Shown here one piece after another: positions 17,151 to 24,540 of a stretch of 30,457 nt of DNA; position 1 is the first letter of the stretch; every line of letters starts with the position of its first letter. Under the pieces are notes generated by a model. It did not search any database. It was not told the origin of the DNA and worked only from the letters and a program-made list of their open reading frames with translations. This stretch comes from JBHJOF01 sp050330055 (GTDB taxonomy: Bacteria > Pseudomonadota > Alphaproteobacteria > Kiloniellales > JAKSDN01), in NCBI GenBank assembly GCA_050330055.1, contig JBHJOF010000092.1, forward strand, positions 1 to 30,457. Direction: 5' to 3'. A program made the translations under genes and the position numbers.

Positions 17151-17572
17151 GCATCTCGGAACTCGACAACCTCGTTGCGATTGGCAAGCTCAAGGCGGAG
17201 CCCGGAACGCGGGCGGAGCTTGACGGCCTTGTCGATTCTGCGAAGAAGCGCCTGGCCGACGCGCGCAACGAGAGTCTGGCGCCCGAGAGCCGATTCGATC
17301 TTGCCTACAATGCCGCGCATGGCTTTGCGCTCGCGGCGTTGCGCCAGAAGGGCTATCGTTCGGTAAACCGCTACGTGGTGTTTCAGGCGCTGGAACATAC
17401 GCTCGGGCTCGCGCCAGCCATTTGGCGCGTGCTGGCGAAGGCCCACACAGACCGCAATTTGGCTGAATATGAAGGACGATCCGAGATCGACGAGCAGCTG
17501 CTGGCCGATCTGATCCATTGCACGGCGCTTCTGGAATCCGCGGTCGCAAAGCTTGACCCGCTGCCGAAGTAG
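17147..17572 (+). CDS. HEPN-domain protein, partner of the MNT gene
   Basis: This 141-residue all-helical protein starts at the ATG at 17147, which overlaps the upstream stop. The segment ESRFDLAYNAAHGFALAAL followed by GYRSVNRYVVFQALEHTLG resembles HEPN-superfamily proteins of the SAV_6107 type. HEPN toxins are RNases with an R-x4-6-H motif. Here I find only wider spacings (Arg49 to His58 and Arg75 to His84, each eight residues between), so canonical RNase activity is not evident. The coupled MNT gene upstream makes a toxin-antitoxin or defence role likely. Bases 17573-17761 after it contain no convincing gene. Confidence 0.75.
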   Translation: MSISELDNLVAIGKLKAEPGTRAELDGLVDSAKKRLADARNESLAPESRFDLAYNAAHGFALAALRQKGYRSVNRYVVFQALEHTLGLAPAIWRVLAKAHTDRNLAEYEGRSEIDEQLLADLIHCTALLESAVAKLDPLPK

Positions 17573-17761
17573 TAGTCGCAAGGACCTGGCTACTCTGCAC
17601 GTTGCGCTGGCTCCTGCGGGACGCGCCGATTGAAACTCTTTAGGATGGCCCGCCTAAGCGACTGAAACGTCATGAGTAGTTCACCGCTTGGCGCGAGGCA
17701 GAGAGTTCGACGAGTATCCAAGAACCCCAGCCAGCCTTCGCCATCCGCGCCGCCCTGACAA

Positions 17762-18217
17762 TCAATCGCCCGCGCCGCCACGCGCTGGCTCGGCATCGCG
17801 TCCAAGCAGGCTCACCCGCCCCGCCGTCTCGGGGCACCCGAGCGCGTCGACCTTGCGGGCGAAGCCCTCGTCGGCCGTCACGAAACGGCAGCCGTTCTCG
17901 ATCGCCAACGCGAGATAGGTGCAGTCATAGGCCGGGTGGCGGAGCTCGATCGCCAGCCGGGTCGCCGTCTCCATAAGGGCGCGCGTGGGCAGCAGCTCGA
18001 CGTCGGATCGCGCGAGCAGGCGCGCGGCGAAAATGGCTTCCTCATCGGTCAGCTCATTCCGCTGACTTTTCTTCCAGAGCAGGTTGGCGCATTCCGACGC
18101 CAGAAGATCCGGCGCGATCAGCCTGTTCCCTTTGCGCAACGCGAGCGCGTCCTGCGTCTCCGCTTCCTCGACCACCCATTTGACGGCGATGCTGGCGTCG
18201 ATGACGAAGGTCGTCAT
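17762..18217 (-). CDS. vapC: PIN-domain toxin, VapC/FitB type
   Basis: This 151-residue protein has the PIN ribonuclease fold with the acidic metal-binding set. Asp7 is in VIDASIAVKW, Glu42 in ASECANLLW, Asp98 in AYDCTYLALA and Asp116 in TADEGFARK. VapC toxins cleave RNA (often tRNA or rRNA) with Mg2+ and are neutralised by the co-encoded antitoxin. Its ATG overlaps the antitoxin stop (ATGA), the usual arrangement. The C-terminus past about residue 135 is a poorly conserved tail. All four acidic residues are present, so it is probably active. Confidence 0.92.
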   Translation of the reverse strand: MTTFVIDASIAVKWVVEEAETQDALALRKGNRLIAPDLLASECANLLWKKSQRNELTDEEAIFAARLLARSDVELLPTRALMETATRLAIELRHPAYDCTYLALAIENGCRFVTADEGFARKVDALGCPETAGRVSLLGRDAEPARGGAGD

Positions 18218-18453
18218 CGCTCGTCACGTCCCTCGCGCAGCAAGGCTTCCGAAGGCGTCTGCCGGCGCCGGCGCGTGAGCGCACGCAGCTCGGCGGCCAG
18301 GCTGTCGAAATCGGGCTCGGTCTCGGCGCTCAGGGCAAGGCGCAGGATTTCCCGATGCTCAGCCTCGACGGAACGGCCATGCCGGGCCGCGCGGCGCTTG
18401 AGCCTCAGGATCAGCTCATCATCGAGATTGCGGACATGCAGGCTGCCGGACAT
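18214..18453 (-). CDS. vapB: Ribbon-helix-helix antitoxin, VapB/FitA type
   Basis: This 79-residue protein starts at ATG 18453, five bases after GAGG. An in-frame upstream ATG at 18471 would fall at or before the predicted transcription start and is rejected. The N-terminal strand GSLHVRNLDDELILRLKRRA and helix GRSVEAEHREILRLAL are the Arc/FitA ribbon-helix-helix DNA-binding fold. The charged C-terminal half would wrap the PIN toxin. It is expected to repress its own promoter through the palindrome at 18483-18496. Confidence 0.9.
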   Translation of the reverse strand: MSGSLHVRNLDDELILRLKRRAARHGRSVEAEHREILRLALSAETEPDFDSLAAELRALTRRRRQTPSEALLREGRDER

Positions 18454-18475
18454 GGGGACCTCATCAGCCAAAGCT

Positions 18476-18512
18476 TTGATAGCAATGCTTGCATTGTAAT
18501 CAATGTAATCAA
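18476..18512 (-). promoter_or_regulatory. Promoter and operator of the vapBC operon
   Basis: Read on the minus strand, a -35-like TTGATT (18503-18498) and a -10-like TATCAA (18481-18476) are 16 bases apart. The spacer contains a perfect palindrome, CAATGC-tt-GCATTG on the plus strand (18483-18496), a fitting ribbon-helix-helix operator. The -35 lies in a 9-base tandem direct repeat, TGTAATCAA twice (18495-18512). The region is distinctly AT-rich against its surroundings. Confidence 0.55.
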
Positions 18513-18643
18513 TGCCTGCAACTATCCTTGGGTCGATTCCCGACCTTGCTCAGGCGGCGGGTTGGCCAAGTAAAGCTGTGCATCCCCAGGCCTCACAGTG
18601 GCCTTTACTCCCTACGGGCTGTCTGGTCGGCTGGCGCAGCGGT

Positions 18644-19606
18644 TCAGCCGCCGGCCTTCGCGCGGAGCAGGGAGGCGACGTCCGCGCCCTGCTGCTTCAG
18701 CGCCGCGATCAGCACGTCCTGCGCCACCTGGCGGGCCGTGACCGACGCCTCTTCCAGCTGCTGCTTGTCGACGAAGTTGCCGCGCAACAGGTTCGAGCGC
18801 GCGTCATAGATACCGGTCAGCGACCGCCAATGGCCGGTCATGCCGAGGTCCTTGAGCAGCGCCCAGACCCGGACATTCGACAAGGGCCCGTACTCCTGCA
18901 GCTTGGCCAGGCTCTGCGCCAGCTGGGTGCTTTCCTCGTCGTCGACCGAGGCGCTCGAATTGACGGCCAGGATCAGGTCGTTCAGCAGGGTGCGGGCCCC
19001 GTACGACCAACCGAGCTGCGGGGCCATCATCTCGATGGCGAAGAGCGACAGCACGATCCTGGCCCCTGGAACCCCAGCGTAGTCCGCTGCATTGAGGAGC
19101 TGGGCCACCTCGATCAGCGGCTTGGGCAGGTCCTGGACCCACCTGAAGGCCTGTCCGACCGGGGCGAGCAGGGCGGCTGGCGGGCTCGCGCCGGCTTCCT
19201 GGGGAGAGACTTCGAGATGGCGCACCGTGCCGTCGTCGTGGAAAACGTCGAGACCGTGCAGGTCCTCGCGCAGCGTGATGTTCTTCTCGGCCTTGATCTG
19301 GCCCTTTAGCGCCTCGTCCAGCAGGCTGCCGGCCTGACCGTCGCCCAGGTCGATACCGAAGCCCTGCAAGGCCGCGGCAACGGCGACGGCGGCCTTCAGA
19401 CGCTTGCCATAGGCGGTGGCGCTCTCCTCGTCGGGGAAGCCCCGTACGTTGAGCACGATCCTGGTTGGATTCAGCAGCTCCGGTTCGCGCGGCACCCGCA
19501 CGTTGACCGTGCTGCCACCAATCGACAGCGCGCGCTCGCCAGCCTCGTCGTTCAGGTGGACGGATGCGTGCAAGCGCAGCCGAACGCCGAATCCACGTTG
19601 CTCCAT
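18644..19606 (-). CDS. Uncharacterised protein with degenerate HEPN-like C-terminus
   Basis: I do not recognise this 320-residue protein as a named family. The first 140 residues look like a mixed alpha/beta domain (STVNVRVPREPELLNPTRI, VLNVRGFPDEESATAYG). The last 140 are helical and include GIYDARSNLLRGNF at 265-278. This matches the Apea-like HEPN signature Y-x-x-R-S-x-x-x-H-G except that the His is Arg275, leaving R-x4-R instead of R-x4-H. If homologous, it would be an inactive or repurposed HEPN protein, perhaps sensing or binding RNA. There is no strong ribosome site before ATG 19606. It sits alone in the accessory region between vapBC and the histidine kinase. Confidence 0.7.
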   Translation of the reverse strand: MEQRGFGVRLRLHASVHLNDEAGERALSIGGSTVNVRVPREPELLNPTRIVLNVRGFPDEESATAYGKRLKAAVAVAAALQGFGIDLGDGQAGSLLDEALKGQIKAEKNITLREDLHGLDVFHDDGTVRHLEVSPQEAGASPPAALLAPVGQAFRWVQDLPKPLIEVAQLLNAADYAGVPGARIVLSLFAIEMMAPQLGWSYGARTLLNDLILAVNSSASVDDEESTQLAQSLAKLQEYGPLSNVRVWALLKDLGMTGHWRSLTGIYDARSNLLRGNFVDKQQLEEASVTARQVAQDVLIAALKQQGADVASLLRAKAGG

Positions 19607-20025
19607 AGACTTATCCGCAATTCCGCAATGCCAATTGGACTAGGACCCGAAAGGACGCCAATCGATCGGGCGGGCAGCGACTGCATCTCCCCGGCTGTCG
19701 CTCTGGAGTATAGACGGCACAATAGTATAGGCCCAGTTTGGTAAACGGCTGGTAATCGGATCGTTAATTCGCAGTCAACCCCCCGATTGCGAGATCTCCG
19801 GAAGGAATCTCCTCGGCAGCGCCCCTCCCGGGGGCGAGCAGATGCCGGGATCGGCGCCACCCCCGGGCCGTGCGCTGCCCCCTTTCATGGTGGAACATCT
19901 CAGCCTGCTTCGCGTTTCGCCGATAGCATCGGACCCGAACGAAAAGCCACGCGGACGAGCGCAAGACAGCCCTGACGAAGCCGGGTCGATCAGCATCGCG
20001 GCCGAAAGCAATCGAAAGGCGCCCC
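19607..20025. other. Gene-free 419-base region
   Basis: No open frame here has a recognisable protein. It holds a pair of AGTATAG direct repeats spaced 17 bases start to start (about 19706-19729) in an AT-richer patch, which may be promoter material for the minus-strand gene at 18644-19606. Nothing else is evident. Confidence 0.5.
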
Positions 20026-20195
20026 TTGCTGACCATTCATGAGGAGGACAAGCTTGCAACCGTCACCGCTTCGGAACGACTGACACGCGAGGACTATGAT
20101 CAATTCGTCCCCGCGTTCGGCCTAGCAGGCAAAGAGATGATCTCGCGGGCCGGCCGCCCGTGCGGTGGCTGCTCCTGCTGGACCTATGCCGTTCT
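20026..20195 (+). pseudogene. SpoIIAA-like (STAS-fold) gene remnant, frameshifted and truncated
   Basis: The first 31 codons, from TTG 20026, read MLTIHEEDKLATVTASERL and then TREDYDQFVPAF, the N-terminus of the SpoIIAA-like/STAS family. The frame then loses similarity. In a shifted frame around 20145-20195 the bases read PVRWLLLLDL, which matches the next conserved strand of that family. Similarity ends where the convergent histidine kinase gene ends. This looks like a frameshifted, 3'-truncated remnant. A longer open frame continues to 20637 but is an antisense shadow of the kinase. Confidence 0.6.
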
Positions 20196-21383
20196 GGCAC
20201 CGACGGCTTGCCGCCGTTGCCTGTTTGCGGTGGACCAGGCCAGGGGGAAGCACAGGCGGAAGATGGTGCCGCCGTTACTTTCGATCTTCAGCGTGCCGTT
20301 CAATTGCTGGACCAGTGAGCGCAGGATCCGAAGACCGGTCGAACGCGCAGTTTCCAGGCTGAACCCTTGCGGCAGGCCGATGCCGTCATCGGCCACCGTG
20401 ATGGACACGATGCCCGGATCCTCCTCCTCGCGGTTCAGCCGTACGGTGATCTTGCCCTGGCGGCGGTCCGGAAAGGCATGCCGCAGCGCGTTCGATATGA
20501 TCTCGTTGAGCACCAGCGCCAAGGGCGCCGCGTTGTCGATCGGCACCTGGATCTGCTCCAGGCTGGTCTCGATCTCGATCGCCTGTCCGGGGCCCGCGTT
20601 GGCCTCGTGCAGCAGGGCGCAGAGCTCGCGGATGTAGTCCGAGAGCGGCAGCTCGTCCGGCGAGTCGCCGCCGTAGAGATAGCGGTGCGCGAGCGCGATC
20701 ACCTGAATGCGCTCCGTCGCCTCTTGCACCGCCTTCAGGGCGGCGGCATCGCGGATCGGCGCGGCATGGATGTTGAGAAGACCGATTACGGTCTGCAGGT
20801 TGTTCTTGACCCGGTGATGCAGCTCCTGGAGCAGGATCTCATGCTGGTGCAGCGCAGCCTGCAGCTCGGCATTGGAGCGGGCCAGCTCTTCGGTTCGCGC
20901 GACCACCCGGCTTTCCAGCTCGGCATTGAGCTCCCGCACCTTGGCCTCGGTCTTGCGCCGCTGCGTGATCTGCCGCTCCAGCTCCCGGTTAGCGAGACGC
21001 AGCTGGGCCGGACTGGGATAGGTGAGCACCTCCGGCATGATGCGCCACAAGACGATGAGGGCGCTGAACGAGGCGACCGCGGTCGCCGCCTTGACGATCC
21101 CCTCGGCCGCGTAGTCCGGGTTCCACAGCACCCAGATCGCCATCAGGTGCGTCGTGCCGCAGGCCAGCACGAAGACGCAGAAGAACCAGAAGACATGACG
21201 GAACACCATGTCGCGGCGCTTGATCGCGAAGTAGCCGAGCGCCAGCGGTATCGCGTAGTAGGAGAAAGCGATCACCGTGTCGGACACGACGCGCAGCCAG
21301 AGAATGGTCGGATCCCAGATGAAGCACATACCATGCGGCGCGAAGTTCTCGGAGGAGAAGAAGTCTGATATCCCTGTGAACAT
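20184..21383 (-). CDS. Sensor histidine kinase with ethylene-receptor-like membrane domain
   Basis: This 399-residue protein has three hydrophobic helices at about 25-115, a coiled coil at about 128-180, a HisKA_2-type dimerisation region with QELHHRVKNNLQ (His189/His190), and an HATPase domain. The HATPase domain has the N box LNEIISNALRHAF, DDGIGLP and STGLRI. The membrane domain resembles the plant ETR1 ethylene-binding domain: VSDTVIAFSYYAIPL and CGTTHLMAIW. Asp35, Tyr42, Ile45, Pro46, Cys75 and His79 have exactly the spacing of ETR1 Asp25, Tyr32, Ile35, Pro36, Cys65 and His69, where Cys65 and His69 hold copper. Whether it binds ethylene is inference. Response regulator genes lie at 21725 (divergent) and 22610. 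Confidence 0.92.
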   Translation of the reverse strand: MFTGISDFFSSENFAPHGMCFIWDPTILWLRVVSDTVIAFSYYAIPLALGYFAIKRRDMVFRHVFWFFCVFVLACGTTHLMAIWVLWNPDYAAEGIVKAATAVASFSALIVLWRIMPEVLTYPSPAQLRLANRELERQITQRRKTEAKVRELNAELESRVVARTEELARSNAELQAALHQHEILLQELHHRVKNNLQTVIGLLNIHAAPIRDAAALKAVQEATERIQVIALAHRYLYGGDSPDELPLSDYIRELCALLHEANAGPGQAIEIETSLEQIQVPIDNAAPLALVLNEIISNALRHAFPDRRQGKITVRLNREEEDPGIVSITVADDGIGLPQGFSLETARSTGLRILRSLVQQLNGTLKIESNGGTIFRLCFPLAWSTANRQRRQAVGARTA

Positions 21384-21724
21384 GGCGCGGTCCGTCCTCT
21401 CGTGAGGGGCGGGTGTGGGGGTTGGGTCAGTGGCCTCCTGCCATCGGGCGACGCAGGCCGTCCCCCGCGCTGCGGCGGAGGACTGTTCGGGCCGATGCCG
21501 TCTTGGTCGAGCTTGACGCAGAGCGCGCCTCTACGTCGATGCTGCGCAATGCGCGAAATGCGAGTATTACGCTTGCGGCGGGCCCACTTAGCTGCTTCAA
21601 TACAACCCATCTGCGAGCACGCTGCCGCATCCATTCGCCGCGACCCCTTGTGCTCGTCGAAAGCGGCAATGCCCTTGAGTACCAAGCTTTTACGAGACAG
21701 GCGAATGGTTAAAAAAGCCTTAAC
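21384..21724. other. Divergent intergenic region between the kinase and a response regulator
   Basis: These 341 bases contain no gene I can support. They should hold the promoters of both divergent signalling genes. The AT-richest part is just before the response regulator (about 21680-21724). I find no convincing paired -35/-10 elements and no EcfG-type GGAAC-N16/17-CGTT site. Confidence 0.5.
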
Positions 21725-22288
21725 ATGAGCTCCGGGCTCGACCGCAGAGCGGAGGCCGCGGCGCCTGTCGCGCCTTGGATCATCCCGCGACGAGCCTGGC
21801 GCTTGCCGGGCGAGAGCGCCGCCGCACCGAGTCCTTTGCCGGACGGCAGCGGACCGCGCTGGCCTCAAGCCGAGACCAGCTGGGACTTCGCCGAGACTTG
21901 GCAGCAGCGGCAGCGTCGAGTGCTCGTCGCAGAGGACGAAGCGCTCGTCGTGCTCAGCGTCTGCGACGCGCTCTCCGAGCTCGGTCTCGAGGTGGTCGGC
22001 GTCGTGGCGCGCGCGGAAGACGCCGTAGAGAAGGCCGACGCCATGGCACCGCACCTGGTCTTGATGGACGTGCGGCTGCAGGGCGAGCGCGACGGCATCT
22101 GGGCGAGCAGCCTGATCCTCGCAGAGCACGACCTGCCGGTGATCTTCATGACGGCCTGTCAGGACGACGTCTCGCTCGAGCGGCTGCGCGCCGTCCCCTC
22201 GGCCGCGGTCATGCTGAAGCCCTTCTCGATCCCCGCGCTCACCCGTACCGTAAGCCGGACGATGCGGGACTTCTACGCTGATTGTTGA
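21725..22288 (+). CDS. Single-domain response regulator with N-terminal extension
   Basis: This 187-residue protein has about 62 residues of Pro/Ala/Arg-rich sequence, then a receiver domain: RVLVAEDEALVVLS with Glu70/Asp71, phospho-acceptor Asp115 in LVLMDVRLQG, Thr143 in FMTA and Lys165 in LKPF. There is no output domain, so it probably signals by protein contact or as a phosphate sink. It is divergent from the histidine kinase at 20184-21383, its likely partner. The ribosome site before ATG 21725 is weak, so the true start may be further in and the extension may be partly untranslated. Confidence 0.88.
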   Translation: MSSGLDRRAEAAAPVAPWIIPRRAWRLPGESAAAPSPLPDGSGPRWPQAETSWDFAETWQQRQRRVLVAEDEALVVLSVCDALSELGLEVVGVVARAEDAVEKADAMAPHLVLMDVRLQGERDGIWASSLILAEHDLPVIFMTACQDDVSLERLRAVPSAAVMLKPFSIPALTRTVSRTMRDFYADC

Positions 22289-22385
22289 GCCGCTTTGCCG
22301 CCGGATCCCGTAGCGAAGTACTACGCCGTCTCGAAACCAGAGACTCATGGCCCATCCTTGGCGGCCAAGGCCGCCTACTTCGTGC

Positions 22386-22518
22386 GCGAGACGCGTTCTT
22401 CGAACGCTCCTCAGGATGAGGAATGGCGTTCTATATCAACTGCCTACCACCTCATGCTGAGGAGCCGCGTGCCCGCAGGAGCGGGCCTCCGCCCGCAAGC
22501 GGCGTCTCGAAGCATAGG
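22386..22518. repeat. Inverted pair of a dispersed intergenic repeat
   Basis: This lies in the 321-base gap between two convergent response regulator genes. The left copy holds GAGACGCG and then CTCCTCAGGATGAGG (22407-22421). The right copy, inverted, holds CCTCATGCTGAGGAG (22450-22464) and then GCGTCTCGAAGCATAGG (22502-22518). The cores match as inverted repeats with one mismatch. Elements reading CCTCATCCTGAGGAG...GCGTCTCGAAGGATG are common dispersed repeats in alphaproteobacterial genomes. The pair could fold into a large hairpin and end transcription from both sides. Confidence 0.7.
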
Positions 22519-22609
22519 AGCCCGGTCATGCGTATCGGGATTTGGCATAAGGCCTTGCCGCGGACGGGCTACCGCGGAGTCGCCACCGGGTTTTGGAGCG
22601 GGCCAGAGG

Positions 22610-22978
22610 TCAGGCCAGCGCCTGCTGCACGGTGCGCAGCAGCTCGCCGTGACTGTAGGGCTTGATGACCAGCCACTTCGAGGTGTCGCGCGCGTCGCGT
22701 AGCGCCATGTCGGGATTGGCCGTGGCGAAGACGATGCGCGTGCCGAAGCGCTGCGCCAGCTCCCGCGCCACGGTGATGCCGTCGATCCCGTCGCTCAGCA
22801 TGACGTCGACGACCGCGAGACTCGGCTCGTGCCGCTCGGCCAGTGCGATCGCGTCTGTGCTTCCGGCCGCTATCCCGACGACCTCATAGCCCGAGCCGCC
22901 AAGTGCCGCCGCGATGTCGAGCGCGACCAGCGCCTCGTCTTCGACGATCAGAACGCGCTCGGTCAACACCTTTGCCAT
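22610..22978 (-). CDS. Single-domain response regulator
   Basis: This 122-residue protein is a bare receiver domain. It has RVLIVEDEALVALD with Glu13/Asp14, phospho-acceptor Asp58 in LAVVDVMLSDG, the switch Thr86 region VFATANPD, and Lys106 in VIKPYSHGEL. It has no output domain. ATG 22978 has GGAGG directly abutting it, too close to act; a GTG nine bases further in (22969) has that GGAGG at ideal spacing, so translation may start there and give MLTERVLIVED. Together with the kinase and the other receiver protein it forms a local signalling cluster. Confidence 0.9.
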   Translation of the reverse strand: MAKVLTERVLIVEDEALVALDIAAALGGSGYEVVGIAAGSTDAIALAERHEPSLAVVDVMLSDGIDGITVARELAQRFGTRIVFATANPDMALRDARDTSKWLVIKPYSHGELLRTVQQALA

Positions 22979-23392
22979 CCTCCAGGCGCCGCACCAAACG
23001 CGGCGCGCCAACGCATTGCACCAGCGGGCGCGCCCCGTGGCGGCGCCCGCTGCTGTCCCCCCAAAATTGCCCCTTGATGCGCTGGAAGCCACGGCGCCGC
23101 GTGTCGTCCGGCAGAACAGGCGTCGCAGTCCGGCTCCCGCGCGGAGCAGACTCGATGATCGGGCTGCTCCGCCGGGCTTCAGTCTGCAGTAAGCATACCT
23201 AACAGATCGTTAACCATGACGCGTGAACGGCTCGGGGTCCACGGGCCGGCAAGGCGCCAGCCGTCTCCGGCCGCTCACTGCCGTCCCGCATTTGACCCGC
23301 GCGAGCCGGCCGCTCCTGGCAAGCTCGGCCTGCGCCTGCGAGGCGCGGCACCAGGCGGCAAGGGGCTGCGAAAGCGGCCGCCTCTCCGGGAC
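22979..23392. other. Gene-free 414-base region
   Basis: This region lies between the start of the response regulator and the end of the dehydrogenase, both on the minus strand. I see no supported gene, RNA or repeat. An AT-rich patch, CATACCTAACAGATCGTTAA, sits near 23194-23213. Confidence 0.5.
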
Positions 23393-24367
23393 TCAGACGG
23401 GTGGCTGGACCAGGTTCCGCAGCGGCAGGCCGGCCAGCCAGCGCTCCAGATTGTCGGCGAAGAAGTCGGCGAAAAGCGCCTGCCAGGTACTGACGGTGTC
23501 GGCCGCGTGCGGCGTAATCATGACGGTCTCGAGCGACCAGAGCGGGCTGTCCGCCGGCAGGGGCTCGGTCTCGAAGACGTCGAGATAGGCGCCGGCCAGG
23601 CGCCTGTCCTGCAGGGCCTCGATCAAGGCTGCCTCGTCGACGATGGGACCGCGCGCAGTGTTGATCAAATGGGCGCCGGGCTTCATGGCCACCAAGGCGG
23701 TACGGTCGATCAGGTGGCGCGTCTGCTCGGTCAGGCGCAGATGAAGGGAGACGAAATCGGCCTCGCCCAGCGCCCCGTGCAGCTCTTCGATGGTCAGCAT
23801 CCGGTCGACTCCCGGGTGCGGCTCGGCCGTGCGGCGGACGCCGATCACCTGCATGCCGAGAGCCTTGGCATTGCTGGCGACATGGCCGCCGATGTGGCCG
23901 ACGCCCACGACCAGCAGGGTCTGACCGGCCAATGGACGGAAGGCCAGCGGCTGCCAGATCCGATCGTCCTGCTGTCGGACGTAGCGCAGGAAGTTGCCGT
24001 TCAGCAGCAGGATTGCGGCGGTCACCGTCTCCGCCAGGTAGCGGGCGAGAACGCCAGCGCTGTTGCTGACGGCGAGACGCGCCCCGTCCCACGGCGTCAC
24101 GTGCTCGTAACCGGAGCCGCCGACGTGGAACCAGCGCACGCTCGGATAGTCGATCGCCAGGCGATGGCTTTGCAGCGGCGTCGAGGGCTGCTTCACCGAG
24201 AAAACGACCTCGGGCCGCAGCGCTTCGAGGCGCGCCTTGACCTCGTCCAGGCTGTTGGCACTGGCCAGGGTGAGAGCGGGGAAGCGCTGCCGCAGCCGCT
24301 CCTCATAGAGCGCCCCATCGTCGGCTACGATCAGGACGCTTGGATGCTTGGCTCGGTCGTACGCCAT
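23393..24367 (-). CDS. D-isomer-specific 2-hydroxyacid dehydrogenase
   Basis: This 324-residue cytoplasmic NAD(P)-dependent enzyme interconverts a 2-hydroxy acid and a 2-oxo acid. The Rossmann glycine motif GVGHIG is at 155-160. The catalytic set is Arg239 (NTARGPIVDE), Glu268 (DVFETEPLP) and His287 (TPHAAD). An Arg pair after the second strand (VRRT, 178-180) suggests NADP preference, in the style of glyoxylate/hydroxypyruvate reductases. The exact substrate is not clear. It is divergent from the isochorismatase-family gene, with 173 bases between starts. Confidence 0.92.
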   Translation of the reverse strand: MAYDRAKHPSVLIVADDGALYEERLRQRFPALTLASANSLDEVKARLEALRPEVVFSVKQPSTPLQSHRLAIDYPSVRWFHVGGSGYEHVTPWDGARLAVSNSAGVLARYLAETVTAAILLLNGNFLRYVRQQDDRIWQPLAFRPLAGQTLLVVGVGHIGGHVASNAKALGMQVIGVRRTAEPHPGVDRMLTIEELHGALGEADFVSLHLRLTEQTRHLIDRTALVAMKPGAHLINTARGPIVDEAALIEALQDRRLAGAYLDVFETEPLPADSPLWSLETVMITPHAADTVSTWQALFADFFADNLERWLAGLPLRNLVQPPV

Positions 24368-24540
24368 CGCAGGGGCTTGTCTCAGGGGGCCGGAGCGGGG
24401 ATGCGCAGCGCCGGTTTAGCGCGTTCGACGGTCATAGCGAAAGCGTCAACTGACCCGCGCCGGCGGATGGAAGAATTGGCGTGGCGGCAGCCGGCGCAGC
24501 CGACTAGGCTGGGCCGCCCACAGCAGCAAGAGGACGAGGC

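Noticed and set aside
17590..17805. 71-codon minus-strand open frame after vapC
   Set aside because: It overlaps the vapC 3' end, has no domain or convincing start, and could be chance.
19775..20059. 94-codon minus-strand open frame in the gap before the STAS remnant
   Set aside because: Low-complexity content, no ribosome site and no recognised motif.
20026..20637. 203-codon plus-strand open frame
   Set aside because: Only the first part resembles a protein family; the rest is antisense to the kinase, so I treat it as a remnant.
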